Origin: DAOMFM01 sp035429825 | GTDB taxonomy: Bacteria; Acidobacteriota; Blastocatellia; UBA7656; JADIYM01 | NCBI GenBank assembly: GCA_044224215.1 | Contig: JBGAKX010000079.1 | Location: 1 to 21,777 of the forward strand | Length of the DNA: 21,777 bases | Direction of reading: 5' to 3' | Shown here: piece by piece, positions 8,632-13,269 of the stretch | How the letters are laid out: each line of letters begins with the position of its first letter | How positions within the stretch are numbered: the stretch's first letter is position 1 | Made by a program: the position numbers and the translations under genes | The notes under the pieces: generated by a model | What the model was told of the DNA's origin: nothing | What the model saw: the letters and a program-made list of their open reading frames with translations, nothing else | The model's database searches: none

Positions 8632-8826
8632 CATCCGCAGCGGTCGTGCTCTCATCTGCGGTGATTCGCGTTCATCTGCGGCTGATTTCTTCCATCCGCG
8701 GCCGTCGCGCGCCCATCCGCAGTGATTTCCCGCCATCCGCGGCCGTTTCTCTCCCGTCCGCAGCCGTCGCGCCTCCATCTGCGTTGATCTGCGTTCATCT
8801 GCGGCCGTTTCTCCCCATCCGAAACC
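8632..8826. repeat. Degenerate tandem array, ten units of 20-21 bp
   Basis: Units begin CATCYGCRG at 8632, 8653, 8673, 8693, 8714, 8734, 8755 (as CGTCCGCAG), 8776, 8796 and 8816 (partial), a spacing of 20 or 21 bp and about 20.4 on average. Unit bodies vary around CATCCGCGGCCGTTTCTCYC. One unit contains ATCTGCGTTGATCTGCGTT, linking the array to the dyad at 662-772. It follows the permease stop directly. No ORF of note crosses it. Confidence 0.75.
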
Positions 8827-9169
8827 AGACGGTACGAGATGTTGATGCGCGTACGCGAGTTTGGCGCGAGCCACGCGTTCGCGTTTCCCGCGGGTTCGAT
8901 CCCGGCCGAGCTGCTGACGCGCGTCGGCGCGACGGTCTGGCCAGCCCCACTTCTTCGGACCGCGAATTATGTGAAGAACACACTCGTCGAGGTGACCGTC
9001 CGCTCGCTGACCGTCCTGACCAGCTCCCCTTGAATCGTCGCTTGACGCTCGAGCGTCGGACGACGACGGAAATTGCTTCGATGAGGACCGCCATAAGCGT
9101 TCTCCGACGAGGTGTGCCGAGACTGGGACCGCGTCAGTATATCGAGCACCGTTCGCTATCACACCGGTC
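8827..9169. other. Intergenic stretch without a supported gene
   Basis: 343 bp between the tandem array and the hairpin at the rtcB 3' end. A 64-codon plus-strand frame (8839-9033) and short minus-strand frames exist, but none has a ribosome binding site or a recognisable domain. GGTTCGATCCC near 8890 resembles a tRNA T-arm, but no acceptor, D or anticodon arm accompanies it. Confidence 0.5.
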
Positions 9170-9204
9170 AGGGGTGAAGCGGGCCGACGGCCCGCCTCAC
9201 CCCT
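9170..9204 (-). terminator. Strong hairpin over the rtcB stop codon
   Basis: An 8-bp stem (AGGGGTGA/TCACCCCT), one A-C mismatch and a 7-bp stem (GCGGGCC/GGCCCGC) close on a 3-nt loop. The rtcB stop (TCA at 9197-9199 on the plus strand) is inside the right arm. No run of U follows in the minus direction, so it may be a weak or protein-assisted terminator, or a 3'-end protector, rather than a classical intrinsic terminator. Confidence 0.5.
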
Positions 9205-10423
9205 TCACGCACACCACCTGCCGGAGCGTGTGCACGATGTCGACCAGGTCCGCCTGTGCCGCCATCACGGCGTCGATCGCCTTGTAGGCGCCCGGCGTCT
9301 CGTCGATCACCGCCGCGTCCTTGCGGCACTCGACGCCCTCGGTTGCCGCGACGTGGTCGGCGACCGTGAAGCGGCGCTTCGCCTCCGCCCGCGACATCGC
9401 ACGGCCCGCGCCGTGGCTGCACGAGTGGAAGCTCTCGGCGTTGCCCTTCCCCCGGACGATGAACGATTTCGCGCCCATGCTTCCGGGGATGATGCCGAGA
9501 TCGCCCTCGCGCGCGCGCACCGCGCCCTTGCGGGTGACGAGCACGTTCGCACCGTAGTGGTGCTCGCGCGAGACGTAGTTGTGGTGGCAGTTGACGACCG
9601 TTACATCGTGGGTGAACTCCGGCACCTCACCCGTCGACGCGATTGCCGCCACGACGCCCTGCATCATCAGCCGGCGGTTCGTAAGCGCGAACTCCTGCGC
9701 CCAACCGACCGCCTCGACGTAGTCGTCGAAGTGCTCGGTCCCCTCGGGGAAGTACGCCAGGTCCTTGTCCGGCAGGTTGATGTGCCAGCGGCGCATGTCC
9801 TGGCGCGCCAGCTCGATGAAGTAGGTGCCGATGCGGTTCCCAACACCGCGCGATCCGCTGTGCAGCATCACCCACACCGAGTCCGACTCGTCGAGACAGA
9901 CCTCGATGAAGTGGTTGCCGGTGCCAAGCGTCCCGAGATGGCCCGAGTCGTTGCCCTTCCCGACGCGCGGGTGCTTTGCAACGATTTCGGAGTACCGGCC
10001 GAGCAGCTCCACCCAGGCGTCGGTATGCGCCGCCGGAAGGTCGCGCCACGCACCGCGGTCGTTGCGGCCGCCATTGTCGGTGCGGCCATGCGGAACCGCC
10101 GCCTCGATCGCGCTTCGGATACCGCGCAGCGAATCCGGGAGATCCGATGCCGAAAGCGACGTGCGCACGGCCATCATGCCGCAGCCGATGTCGACGCCGA
10201 CCGCGGCCGGAATGACCGCGCCGAGCGTCGGGATGACGCTGCCGACGGTTGCGCCGATGCCCCAGTGGACGTCGGGCATCGCGGCGACCCACTTGTGGAT
10301 GAACGGGAGGCTCGCGACGTTTCGGAGCTGCTTTTCGGCCGACTCCTCCACGGGAACGCCCCGCGTCCACATCTTGATCGGCACGCCGTCGGTCGCGACG
10401 ACGTTGTAGTTGTTCTCGCTCAC
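9197..10423 (-). CDS. rtcB: RtcB RNA-splicing/repair ligase
   Basis: A 408-residue GTP- and Mn-dependent RNA ligase that joins 2',3'-cyclic-phosphate or 3'-phosphate ends to 5'-OH ends. All hallmark residues are visible: Asp78 and Cys81 in GVDIGCGM, His171 in GTGNHFIE, His188 in HSGSRG, NCHHNY at 278-283 (His280/281), and the guanylylated His337 in CSHGAGR. Length and His337 match the E. coli-type enzyme. I chose the GTG at 10423 because AAGGAG lies upstream (GGAG seven bases away); the longer frame runs back into tRNA genes. It is 36 bp downstream of the last tRNA and on the same strand, so co-transcription is likely and tRNA repair is the obvious candidate role. No archease or RtcA gene is in the window. 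Confidence 0.96.
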   Translation of the reverse strand: MSENNYNVVATDGVPIKMWTRGVPVEESAEKQLRNVASLPFIHKWVAAMPDVHWGIGATVGSVIPTLGAVIPAAVGVDIGCGMMAVRTSLSASDLPDSLRGIRSAIEAAVPHGRTDNGGRNDRGAWRDLPAAHTDAWVELLGRYSEIVAKHPRVGKGNDSGHLGTLGTGNHFIEVCLDESDSVWVMLHSGSRGVGNRIGTYFIELARQDMRRWHINLPDKDLAYFPEGTEHFDDYVEAVGWAQEFALTNRRLMMQGVVAAIASTGEVPEFTHDVTVVNCHHNYVSREHHYGANVLVTRKGAVRAREGDLGIIPGSMGAKSFIVRGKGNAESFHSCSHGAGRAMSRAEAKRRFTVADHVAATEGVECRKDAAVIDETPGAYKAIDAVMAAQADLVDIVHTLRQVVCVKG

Positions 10424-10458
10424 GGCCTCTCTCCTTTCAATAGTAATGGAACATACAG

Positions 10459-10531
10459 AGCGGGCGGCGGGCCTCGAACCCGCTTCCTCCGGTGTGGCAC
10501 ACCGGCGCTCGTCCACATGAGCTTCGTCCGC
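10459..10531 (-). tRNA. tRNA-Gly(GCC)
   Basis: Last tRNA of the array, adjoining rtcB. Acceptor GCGGACG/CGCCCGC has one A5-C68 mismatch. Anticodon stem CCGGT/ACCGG encloses loop GTGCCAC (anticodon GCC). T-arm GCGGG-TTCGAGG-CCCGC is perfect. Discriminator is U73, the usual Gly identity base. CCA is not encoded. Confidence 0.9.
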
Positions 10532-10538
10532 GTTGTGG

Positions 10539-10622
10539 TGCCGGCGCGGGGAGTCGAACCCCATCGAGGAGAATCCTCGGCTGATTTACAGTCAGCTGCC
10601 CCTCCCGGAAGGCGTCACCGGC
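10539..10622 (-). tRNA. tRNA-Tyr(GTA)
   Basis: A class II tRNA of 84 nt. Acceptor GCCGGTG/CGCCGGC, anticodon stem GCTGA/TCAGC with loop CTGTAAA (GTA), long variable hairpin CGAGGATTCTCCTCG typical of bacterial tRNA-Tyr, and T-loop TTCGACT. Discriminator A. CCA not encoded. Confidence 0.93.
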
Positions 10623-10632
10623 GCGCTGCAAG

Positions 10633-10704
10633 CTCCGAGGCCTGGATTTGAACCAGGATCGTCCGGTTCAGAGCCGGATATGCTGCCCGTTGCACTACCT
10701 CGGG
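10633..10704 (-). tRNA. tRNA-Gln(CTG)
   Basis: Anticodon stem TCCGG/CCGGA with loop CTCTGAA (CTG), T-arm CCTGG-TTCAAAT-CCAGG, discriminator G. Acceptor CCCGAGG/CCTCGGA ends in a C1-A72 mismatch where tRNA-Gln normally has a weak U1-A72 pair. CCA not encoded. Confidence 0.88.
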
Positions 10705-10713
10705 ATCGAAAAA

Positions 10714-10789
10714 TGGCGGGTGGACGGGACTCGAACCCGCGACCTCCGGCTCGACAAGCCGGCGTTCTAGCCGTCTGAACTACCACCCC
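10714..10789 (-). tRNA. tRNA-Asp(GTC), one base missing in acceptor
   Basis: Anticodon stem CCGGC/GCCGG with loop TTGTCGA (GTC), D-stem GTTC/GAAC, T-arm GCGGG-TTCGAGT-CCCGT. The 5' acceptor strand is GGGGTGG, but the 3' strand reads CCACCC followed directly by G and an encoded CCA, one C short. With the base restored it is a standard tRNA-Asp with G73, so this is a real one-base deletion or a sequencing error. Confidence 0.85.
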
Positions 10790-10795
10790 GTTCGT

Positions 10796-10839
10796 GCACC
10801 CGTGAAGACTCGAACTTTCGGCCTCTCGGCTACAGGTGC
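10796..10839 (-). ncRNA. 44-nt mini-tRNA without anticodon arm
   Basis: Acceptor GCACCTG/CGGGTGC pairs over all seven positions (one G-U). It is followed by TA, a short D-like hairpin GCC-GAGA-GGC and a T-arm with loop TTCGAGT whose stem (GAAAG/CTTCA) pairs only in its inner three positions. The next base is A, in the discriminator position. The anticodon arm and variable loop are absent. It lies between Asp and Ser(CGA) at normal array spacing. It is either a deletion remnant of a tRNA (GCACC-type acceptors occur in tRNA-Arg) or a minihelix RNA. Confidence 0.6.
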
Positions 10840-10847
10840 GTGAGAAG

Positions 10848-10931
10848 AAGAGAGGGCGGGATTCGAACCCGCGGACCCTCACGGGCCTCCAGTTTTCGGG
10901 ACCGCGCCATCAACCGCTCGGCCACCTCTCC
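10848..10931 (-). tRNA. tRNA-Ser(CGA) with C33
   Basis: Class II tRNA with acceptor GGAGAGG/CCTCTCT (closing G-U), D-arm GGCC...GGC, long variable arm, and T-arm GCGGG-TTCGAAT-CCCGC. The anticodon loop reads CCCGAAA: anticodon CGA but C instead of the near-universal U at position 33. Anticodon stem GCGGT/ACTGG has one mismatch. Discriminator is U, not the usual Ser G73. CCA not encoded. Confidence 0.85.
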
Positions 10932-10943
10932 GTTCGATTCGAA

Positions 10944-11017
10944 TGAGTCCGGTGGGACTCGAACCCACAACCTTCCGGTTAAAAGCCGGACGCTCCGAAC
11001 CATTGAGCTACGGACCT
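10944..11017 (-). tRNA. tRNA-Lys(TTT)
   Basis: Anticodon stem TCCGG/CCGGA with loop CTTTTAA (TTT), D-stem GCTC/GAGC, T-arm GTGGG-TTCGAGT-CCCAC, discriminator A as expected for Lys. Acceptor AGGTCCG/CGGACTC has an A1-C72 mismatch at the terminal pair. First tRNA after the HNH gene and its trailing hairpin. Confidence 0.9.
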
Positions 11018-11033
11018 GAGTCTTAGGAGGGAG

Positions 11034-11071
11034 CCCGGGAACCCCGGGCCAAAAGGCCCGAGGTTCCCGGG
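11034..11071 (-). terminator. Long GC-rich hairpin between HNH gene and tRNA-Lys
   Basis: Stem CCCGGGAACC/GGTTCCCGGG (10 bp), one C-A mismatch, then CGGGCC/GGCCCG (6 bp) and a 4-nt loop. It follows the HNH stop at 11094 in the minus direction. No U-tract follows, so it could be an attenuating terminator that separates two halves of the array, an RNA-processing signal, or a mobile-intron-like palindrome. Pairing is seen; function is inference. Confidence 0.5.
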
Positions 11072-11093
11072 ACGGTTGGAGGGATCGATGGGG

Positions 11094-11659
11094 TCAGCGG
11101 TCCGAATCAGGAAGCCGATGCGCCGCGGCGACCACACCCGGTTCGACATACTTCAACCACTCCGGACGACTCGCGGCCGCATGGCGGATGGCTGCGTGAT
11201 CGAGGTCGTACATCAGCGCGGCCGGATCCGTGAGGAGCGGCATCCGCGCCTCGACTGGCGTGCGGTCGCCCTTTCGGCTGTTGCACCGCTTGCACGACGC
11301 GGCGAGGTTTTCGGGGCACGTTCGTCCGCCGCGCGACCTCGGCAGGATGTGGTCCATCGTCATGTCGACAGCCGTCCCCCGCTCGCCGCAGTACTGGCAG
11401 CGGTAGCGGTCGCGCATCAGGATCCGTGTCCGGAGATTGCCTCGCCGCGCGCCGGCGTCGGACACTGATGTAGGTGATGAGCCGCACGACCGACGGACAC
11501 GGGTAGGACGCCCGCACCGACCGGAGCACGCGGTCGCCGTCGAGCTCGATGTTCTCGGCCGTGCCCCTCCACACGAGGCGGATGGCCTGGCGGGACAGCC
11601 ACGATCCCGAGCGGTTCGTAACCCGCGTTCAGAAGCAGCACTTTCCTGGTTGTGATCAC
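11094..11659 (-). pseudogene. HNH endonuclease gene broken by two frameshifts
   Basis: Three consecutive minus-strand frames together give a full HNH endonuclease of the family starting KVLLLNAGYEPL. Frame one gives residues ITTRKVLLLNAGYEPLGIV, frame two RQAIRLVWRGTAENIEL and SVVRLITYISVRRRR, and frame three the catalytic part: CQYCG, DHILPRSRGG, ENLAASCKRCNSRKGDR (two CxxC zinc-binding pairs around the HNH core). Each join needs one base skipped, near 11593 and 11448, both in C/G-rich runs. The start would be GTG at 11659. The gene sits between Cys and Lys(TTT) tRNAs, typical of homing-type nucleases in tRNA clusters. It is either a decayed gene or a product of assembly indels; the last frame alone (123 residues) retains the whole catalytic motif. 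Confidence 0.8.
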
Positions 11660-11702
11660 GTCTGCGACTTCTTCTTTATGAAGTGTGATTTAGAGCAACG
11701 AG

Positions 11703-11775
11703 AAGCCCCGGGGGGAGTCGAACCCTCCTTGAACGCGTTTTGCAGACGCGCGCCTGGCCGTTTGGCGTCGGGGCT
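11703..11775 (-). tRNA. tRNA-Cys(GCA)
   Basis: Acceptor AGCCCCG/CGGGGCT fully paired, D-stem GCC/GGC, anticodon stem CGCGT/ACGCG with loop CTGCAAA (GCA). T-stem GAGGG/CCCCC has one A-C mismatch. Discriminator U73 is the Cys identity base. CCA not encoded. Confidence 0.9.
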
Positions 11776-11787
11776 GTGGAACGGAAG

Positions 11788-11862
11788 AGCTCGCGGTCGG
11801 AGTCGAACCGACGGCCTCCTGTGTACGGGACAGGCGCTCTGGCCGTGCTGAGCTACACGAGC
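11788..11862 (-). tRNA. tRNA-Thr(CGT) with C33
   Basis: Acceptor GCTCGTG/CGCGAGC, D-stem GCTC/GAGC, perfect anticodon stem CCTGT/ACAGG and T-arm GTCGG-TTCGACT-CCGAC. The anticodon loop is CCCGTAC, so anticodon CGT with C at position 33. Discriminator U. All stems are intact, so this is not a generally decayed gene. Confidence 0.88.
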
Positions 11863-11867
11863 GGGAA

Positions 11868-11945
11868 TGGCAGACCCGGCAGGACTCCAACCTGCAACCT
11901 CTCGGTTCGAAGCCGAACGCTCTGATGCAATTGAGCTACGGGTCC
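11868..11945 (-). tRNA. tRNA-Arg(TCG) with C19-G56 swap, CCA encoded
   Basis: Acceptor GGACCCG/CGGGTCT, anticodon stem TTCGG/CCGAG, loop CTTCGAA (TCG), T-stem GCAGG/CCTGC, discriminator G and encoded CCA. The T-loop is TTGGAGT (G56 instead of the near-invariant C56) and the D-loop reads AATTGCATCA, with C19 instead of G19, so the 19-56 tertiary pair is reversed rather than lost. Confidence 0.9.
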
Positions 11946-11982
11946 AACGAGTGGCCGGCGACGAGCCGACCTCGTGATGAGG

Positions 11983-12057
11983 GGAGTGGGATGGGATTTG
12001 AACCCACGGCCTTCCGGGTCACAACCGGGTGCTCTATCCAGCCCGAGCTCCCACTCC
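11983..12057 (-). tRNA. tRNA-His(GTG), one base short at position 8/9
   Basis: The tRNA-His hallmark is present: an extra G-1 facing C73 on an eight-pair acceptor (GGAGTGGG/CCCACTCC). Loop TTGTGAC gives anticodon GTG, and the T-arm is GTGGG-TTCAAAT-CCCAT. Only one base (A) separates acceptor and D-stem instead of two, so position 8 or 9 is missing. The anticodon stem has a C27-A43 mismatch. Confidence 0.87.
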
Positions 12058-12091
12058 GTGCGAAACGAATCGATTGTCAAAGAGCCGATAG

Positions 12092-12177
12092 TTGCGGGGG
12101 CAGGATTCGAACCTGCGACCTGCCAGTGATGTGAAGGCGATGAGCCGCCGGAGCTGACCGTTCTGCTCTACCCCGCG
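12092..12177 (-). tRNA. Initiator-like tRNA-Met(CAT) with enlarged variable region
   Basis: Acceptor CGCGGGG/CCCCGCA has the C1-A72 mismatch that marks bacterial initiator tRNA, followed by A73. D-stem GAGC/GCTC and T-arm GCAGG-TTCGAAT-CCTGC are perfect. The CAT anticodon lies in GGCGG-CTCATCG-CCTTC, a stem with one mismatch (or four pairs GGCG/CGCC around a 6-nt loop). About 16 nt instead of about 5 separate it from the T-arm, making the gene 86 nt. The usual three G-C pairs of initiators are not clear. It could be an insertion, a tiny intron or a decayed gene. Confidence 0.7.
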
Positions 12178-12184
12178 TCAACGA

Positions 12185-12256
12185 TGGAGCGTGACGGACT
12201 TGAACCGTCCCCTCCGGTGTGCAGGACCGGGATGCTGCCGCTATCACCAACGCCCC
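12185..12256 (-). tRNA. tRNA-Ala(TGC) with C33
   Basis: Acceptor GGGGCGT/ACGCTCC keeps the alanine identity pair G3-U70; discriminator A. Anticodon stem CCGGT/ACCGG is perfect and the loop is CCTGCAC: anticodon TGC with C at position 33. T-arm GACGG-TTCAAGT-CCGTC. The D-arm is irregular (GGTG...CAGC). CCA not encoded. Confidence 0.87.
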
Positions 12257-12268
12257 AAGAGCCGGAAG

Positions 12269-12339
12269 AGGCGGCGGTGGGTTCGACCCCACAGCCTCTC
12301 GTGTACAAGACGAGTGCTCTGCGATTGAGCTACGCCGCC
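12269..12339 (-). tRNA. tRNA-Thr(TGT) with shortened T-loop
   Basis: Acceptor GGCGGCG/CGCCGCC and anticodon stem CTCGT/ACGAG are perfect; loop CTTGTAC gives TGT with normal U33. The T-stem GTGGG/CCCAC closes a 6-nt loop GTCGAA that lacks the standard T54 and one base. Discriminator U, as in the other Thr gene of the array. Confidence 0.85.
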
Positions 12340-12344
12340 GGCAA

Positions 12345-12419
12345 TGGTTGGACGAAGAATCGAACTCCGACCTCCCGGGTTTCAACCGGGCGCTCTCGCC
12401 ACGCTTGAGCTATCCAACC
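12345..12419 (-). tRNA. tRNA-Phe(GAA)
   Basis: Acceptor GGTTGGA/TCCAACC perfect; anticodon stem CCCGG/CCGGG with loop TTGAAAC (GAA); T-arm CGGAG-TTCGATT-CTTCG with one G-U; discriminator A. D-stem GCTC/GAGC. CCA not encoded. Confidence 0.93.
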
Positions 12420-12423
12420 GGGT

Positions 12424-12502
12424 TGGCGGGGGCAGCAGGACTCCAAGCGGGCGACCACTCGTTTAGAAGACGAGCGCTCTCGTGCGTCTGAGCTATGCCC
12501 CC
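12424..12502 (-). tRNA. tRNA-Arg(TCT) with C19-G56 swap, CCA encoded
   Basis: Acceptor GGGGGCA/TGCCCCC, anticodon stem CTCGT/ACGAG, loop CTTCTAA (TCT), G73 and encoded CCA. As in Arg(TCG), the T-loop is TTGGAGT (G56) and the D-loop AGACGCACGA has C19. The 5' half of the T-stem (CCCGC) no longer pairs well with CCTGC, with three mismatches, so the arm is damaged. Confidence 0.83.
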
Positions 12503-12517
12503 GTGTGTGAGAAAGAC

Positions 12518-12591
12518 TGGTCGGGGCACCCGGAATCGAACCGGACCCACGAGCTCCCAAGGCTCGCATGCTGCCGAAACACCTTACCCCG
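12518..12591 (-). tRNA. tRNA-Pro(TGG), CCA encoded
   Basis: Acceptor CGGGGTA/TGCCCCG with the C1-G72 pair typical of bacterial tRNA-Pro, A73 and encoded CCA. Anticodon stem CGAGC/GCTCG, loop CTTGGGA (TGG); T-arm TCCGG-TTCGATT-CCGGG with one loose outer pair. Confidence 0.92.
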
Positions 12592-12594
12592 ACG

Positions 12595-12670
12595 TGGTAG
12601 GGACGGGAGGGATCGAACCTCCGGCCTCCGGTGTGTAGGACCGGCGCTCATCCAGCTGAGCTACGTCCCC
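12595..12670 (-). tRNA. tRNA-Val(TAC) with C33, CCA encoded
   Basis: Acceptor GGGGACG/CGTCCCT, D-stem GCTC/GAGC, perfect anticodon stem CCGGT/ACCGG and T-arm GGAGG-TTCGATC-CCTCC, A73 and encoded CCA. The loop is CCTACAC: anticodon TAC with C at position 33. Otherwise a fully regular tRNA. Confidence 0.9.
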
Positions 12671-12676
12671 GCAAGA

Positions 12677-12753
12677 TGGCTCCTGAGGCAGGACTCGAAC
12701 CTGCATCCTCCCGCTTAACAGACGGGCGCTCACGCCGATTGAGCTACTCAGGA
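12677..12753 (-). tRNA. tRNA-Asn(GTT), CCA encoded
   Basis: Acceptor TCCTGAG/CTCAGGA with the U1-A72 pair and G73 expected for Asn, encoded CCA. Anticodon stem CCCGT/GCGGG with loop CTGTTAA (GTT); T-arm GCAGG-TTCGAGT-CCTGC perfect. Confidence 0.94.
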
Positions 12754-12763
12754 ACACGACGAG

Positions 12764-12837
12764 TGGCGGCAGGTGGAGTCGAACCACCGACCTTGCCTTT
12801 ATGAGAGGCCTGCTCTTTCCCGCTGAGCTATGCCGCC
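12764..12837 (-). tRNA. tRNA with CAT anticodon (elongator Met or Ile2)
   Basis: Acceptor GGCGGCA/TGCCGCC perfect, A73, D-stem GCTC/GAGC, loop CTCATAA on stem GGCCT/AGGCA (outer pair open), T-arm GGTGG-TTCGACT-CCACC perfect. It is not initiator-like (G1-C72). No Ile anticodon occurs elsewhere in the array, so this could be the lysidine-modified tRNA-Ile; sequence alone does not decide. Confidence 0.9.
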
Positions 12838-12852
12838 ATGAACACAGGCGAT

Positions 12853-12928
12853 TGGTGTGAGCGGCGAGGATCGAACTCGCGACCCCTTGATTGGAAGTCA
12901 AGTGCTCCGCCAGTTGAGCTACGCTCAC
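12853..12928 (-). tRNA. tRNA-Gly(TCC), CCA encoded
   Basis: Acceptor GTGAGCG/CGCTCAC, anticodon stem CTTGA/TCAAG, loop CTTCCAA (TCC), T-arm GCGAG-TTCGATC-CTCGC, encoded CCA. Discriminator is A, whereas bacterial tRNA-Gly usually has U73, and the first pairs are G-C, T-A rather than G-C, C-G. The anticodon is clear but the charging identity is less certain. Confidence 0.88.
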
Positions 12929-12937
12929 AAAAGGAAG

Positions 12938-13010
12938 CTGCCGAGGAAGGACTCGAACCTTCACTCTCCGGGTTCAAAGCCCGGCGTCTTGCCGGTTAGA
13001 CGACTCGGCA
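12938..13010 (-). tRNA. tRNA-Gln(TTG)
   Basis: Acceptor TGCCGAG/CTCGGCA with the U1-A72 pair typical of Gln and G73; anticodon stem CCGGG/CCCGG with loop CTTTGAA (TTG); T-arm GAAGG-TTCGAGT-CCTTC. D-arm GTC...GAC. CCA not encoded. Confidence 0.93.
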
Positions 13011-13018
13011 TCTATAAG

Positions 13019-13092
13019 CGGGTCACGGCTGGAGGCGAACCGGTGATCTCCTCCTTGAAAGAGAGGCGGCTTTGCCACTAGCCCAACGCCCC
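13019..13092 (-). tRNA. tRNA-Glu(TTC), degenerate
   Basis: Anticodon stem CCTCT/GGAGG with loop CTTTCAA (TTC) and D-arm GGC...GCC are good, but acceptor GGGGCGT/GTGACCC has one mismatch and two G-U pairs. The T-arm (ACCGG, loop TTCGCCT, CCAGC) has two mismatches and lacks the invariant A58. It may be a decaying gene. G73 fits Glu. Confidence 0.72.
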
Positions 13093-13099
13093 GAACAGA

Positions 13100-13174
13100 T
13101 GCCGGAGGCGGGAGTCGAACCCGCATGAAGCCAGGTTTAAGCTGGCCGCGTCTATCCAGTTGCACCACTCCGGC
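13100..13174 (-). tRNA. tRNA-Leu(TAA) with short variable loop
   Basis: Acceptor GCCGGAG/CTCCGGC, A73, anticodon stem GCCAG/CTGGC with loop CTTAAAC (TAA), T-arm GCGGG-TTCGACT-CCCGC, all perfect. The D-arm is Leu-like (GGTGCAACTGGATAGACGC). Bacterial tRNA-Leu has a long variable arm; here only five bases (TTCAT) occupy that region, making it a 75-nt class I-like tRNA. Confidence 0.85.
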
Positions 13175-13186
13175 TCGTCGAGAAAG

Positions 13187-13258
13187 CAGGGGCAGCAGGA
13201 CTCGAACCTGCACCGCCGGTTTTGGAGACCGGTACCCTTCCGGTTGGGCCATACCCCT
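13187..13258 (-). tRNA. tRNA-Trp(CCA)
   Basis: Acceptor AGGGGTA/TGCCCCT with A1-U72 and G73, as usual for Trp; anticodon stem CCGGT/ACCGG with loop CTCCAAA (CCA); T-arm GCAGG-TTCGAGT-CCTGC perfect. CCA tail not encoded. Confidence 0.94.
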
Positions 13259-13269
13259 AAGAAAGCGCT

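Noticed and set aside
8880..8905. An isolated tRNA gene at the GGTTCGATCCC word left of rtcB
   Set aside because: No acceptor, D-arm or anticodon arm can be built around it on the plus strand; the T-stem also has a mismatch.
10424..10564. A longer RtcB starting at 10564
   Set aside because: The extra 47 codons run through tRNA-Gly(GCC) and into the Tyr gene; the GTG at 10423 has an ideal ribosome binding site and gives the standard 408-residue length.
11448..11593. Programmed ribosomal frameshifting in the HNH gene
   Set aside because: Two +1 events would be needed, and neither site has a recognisable slippery sequence or rare-codon stop context; decay or sequence error is simpler.
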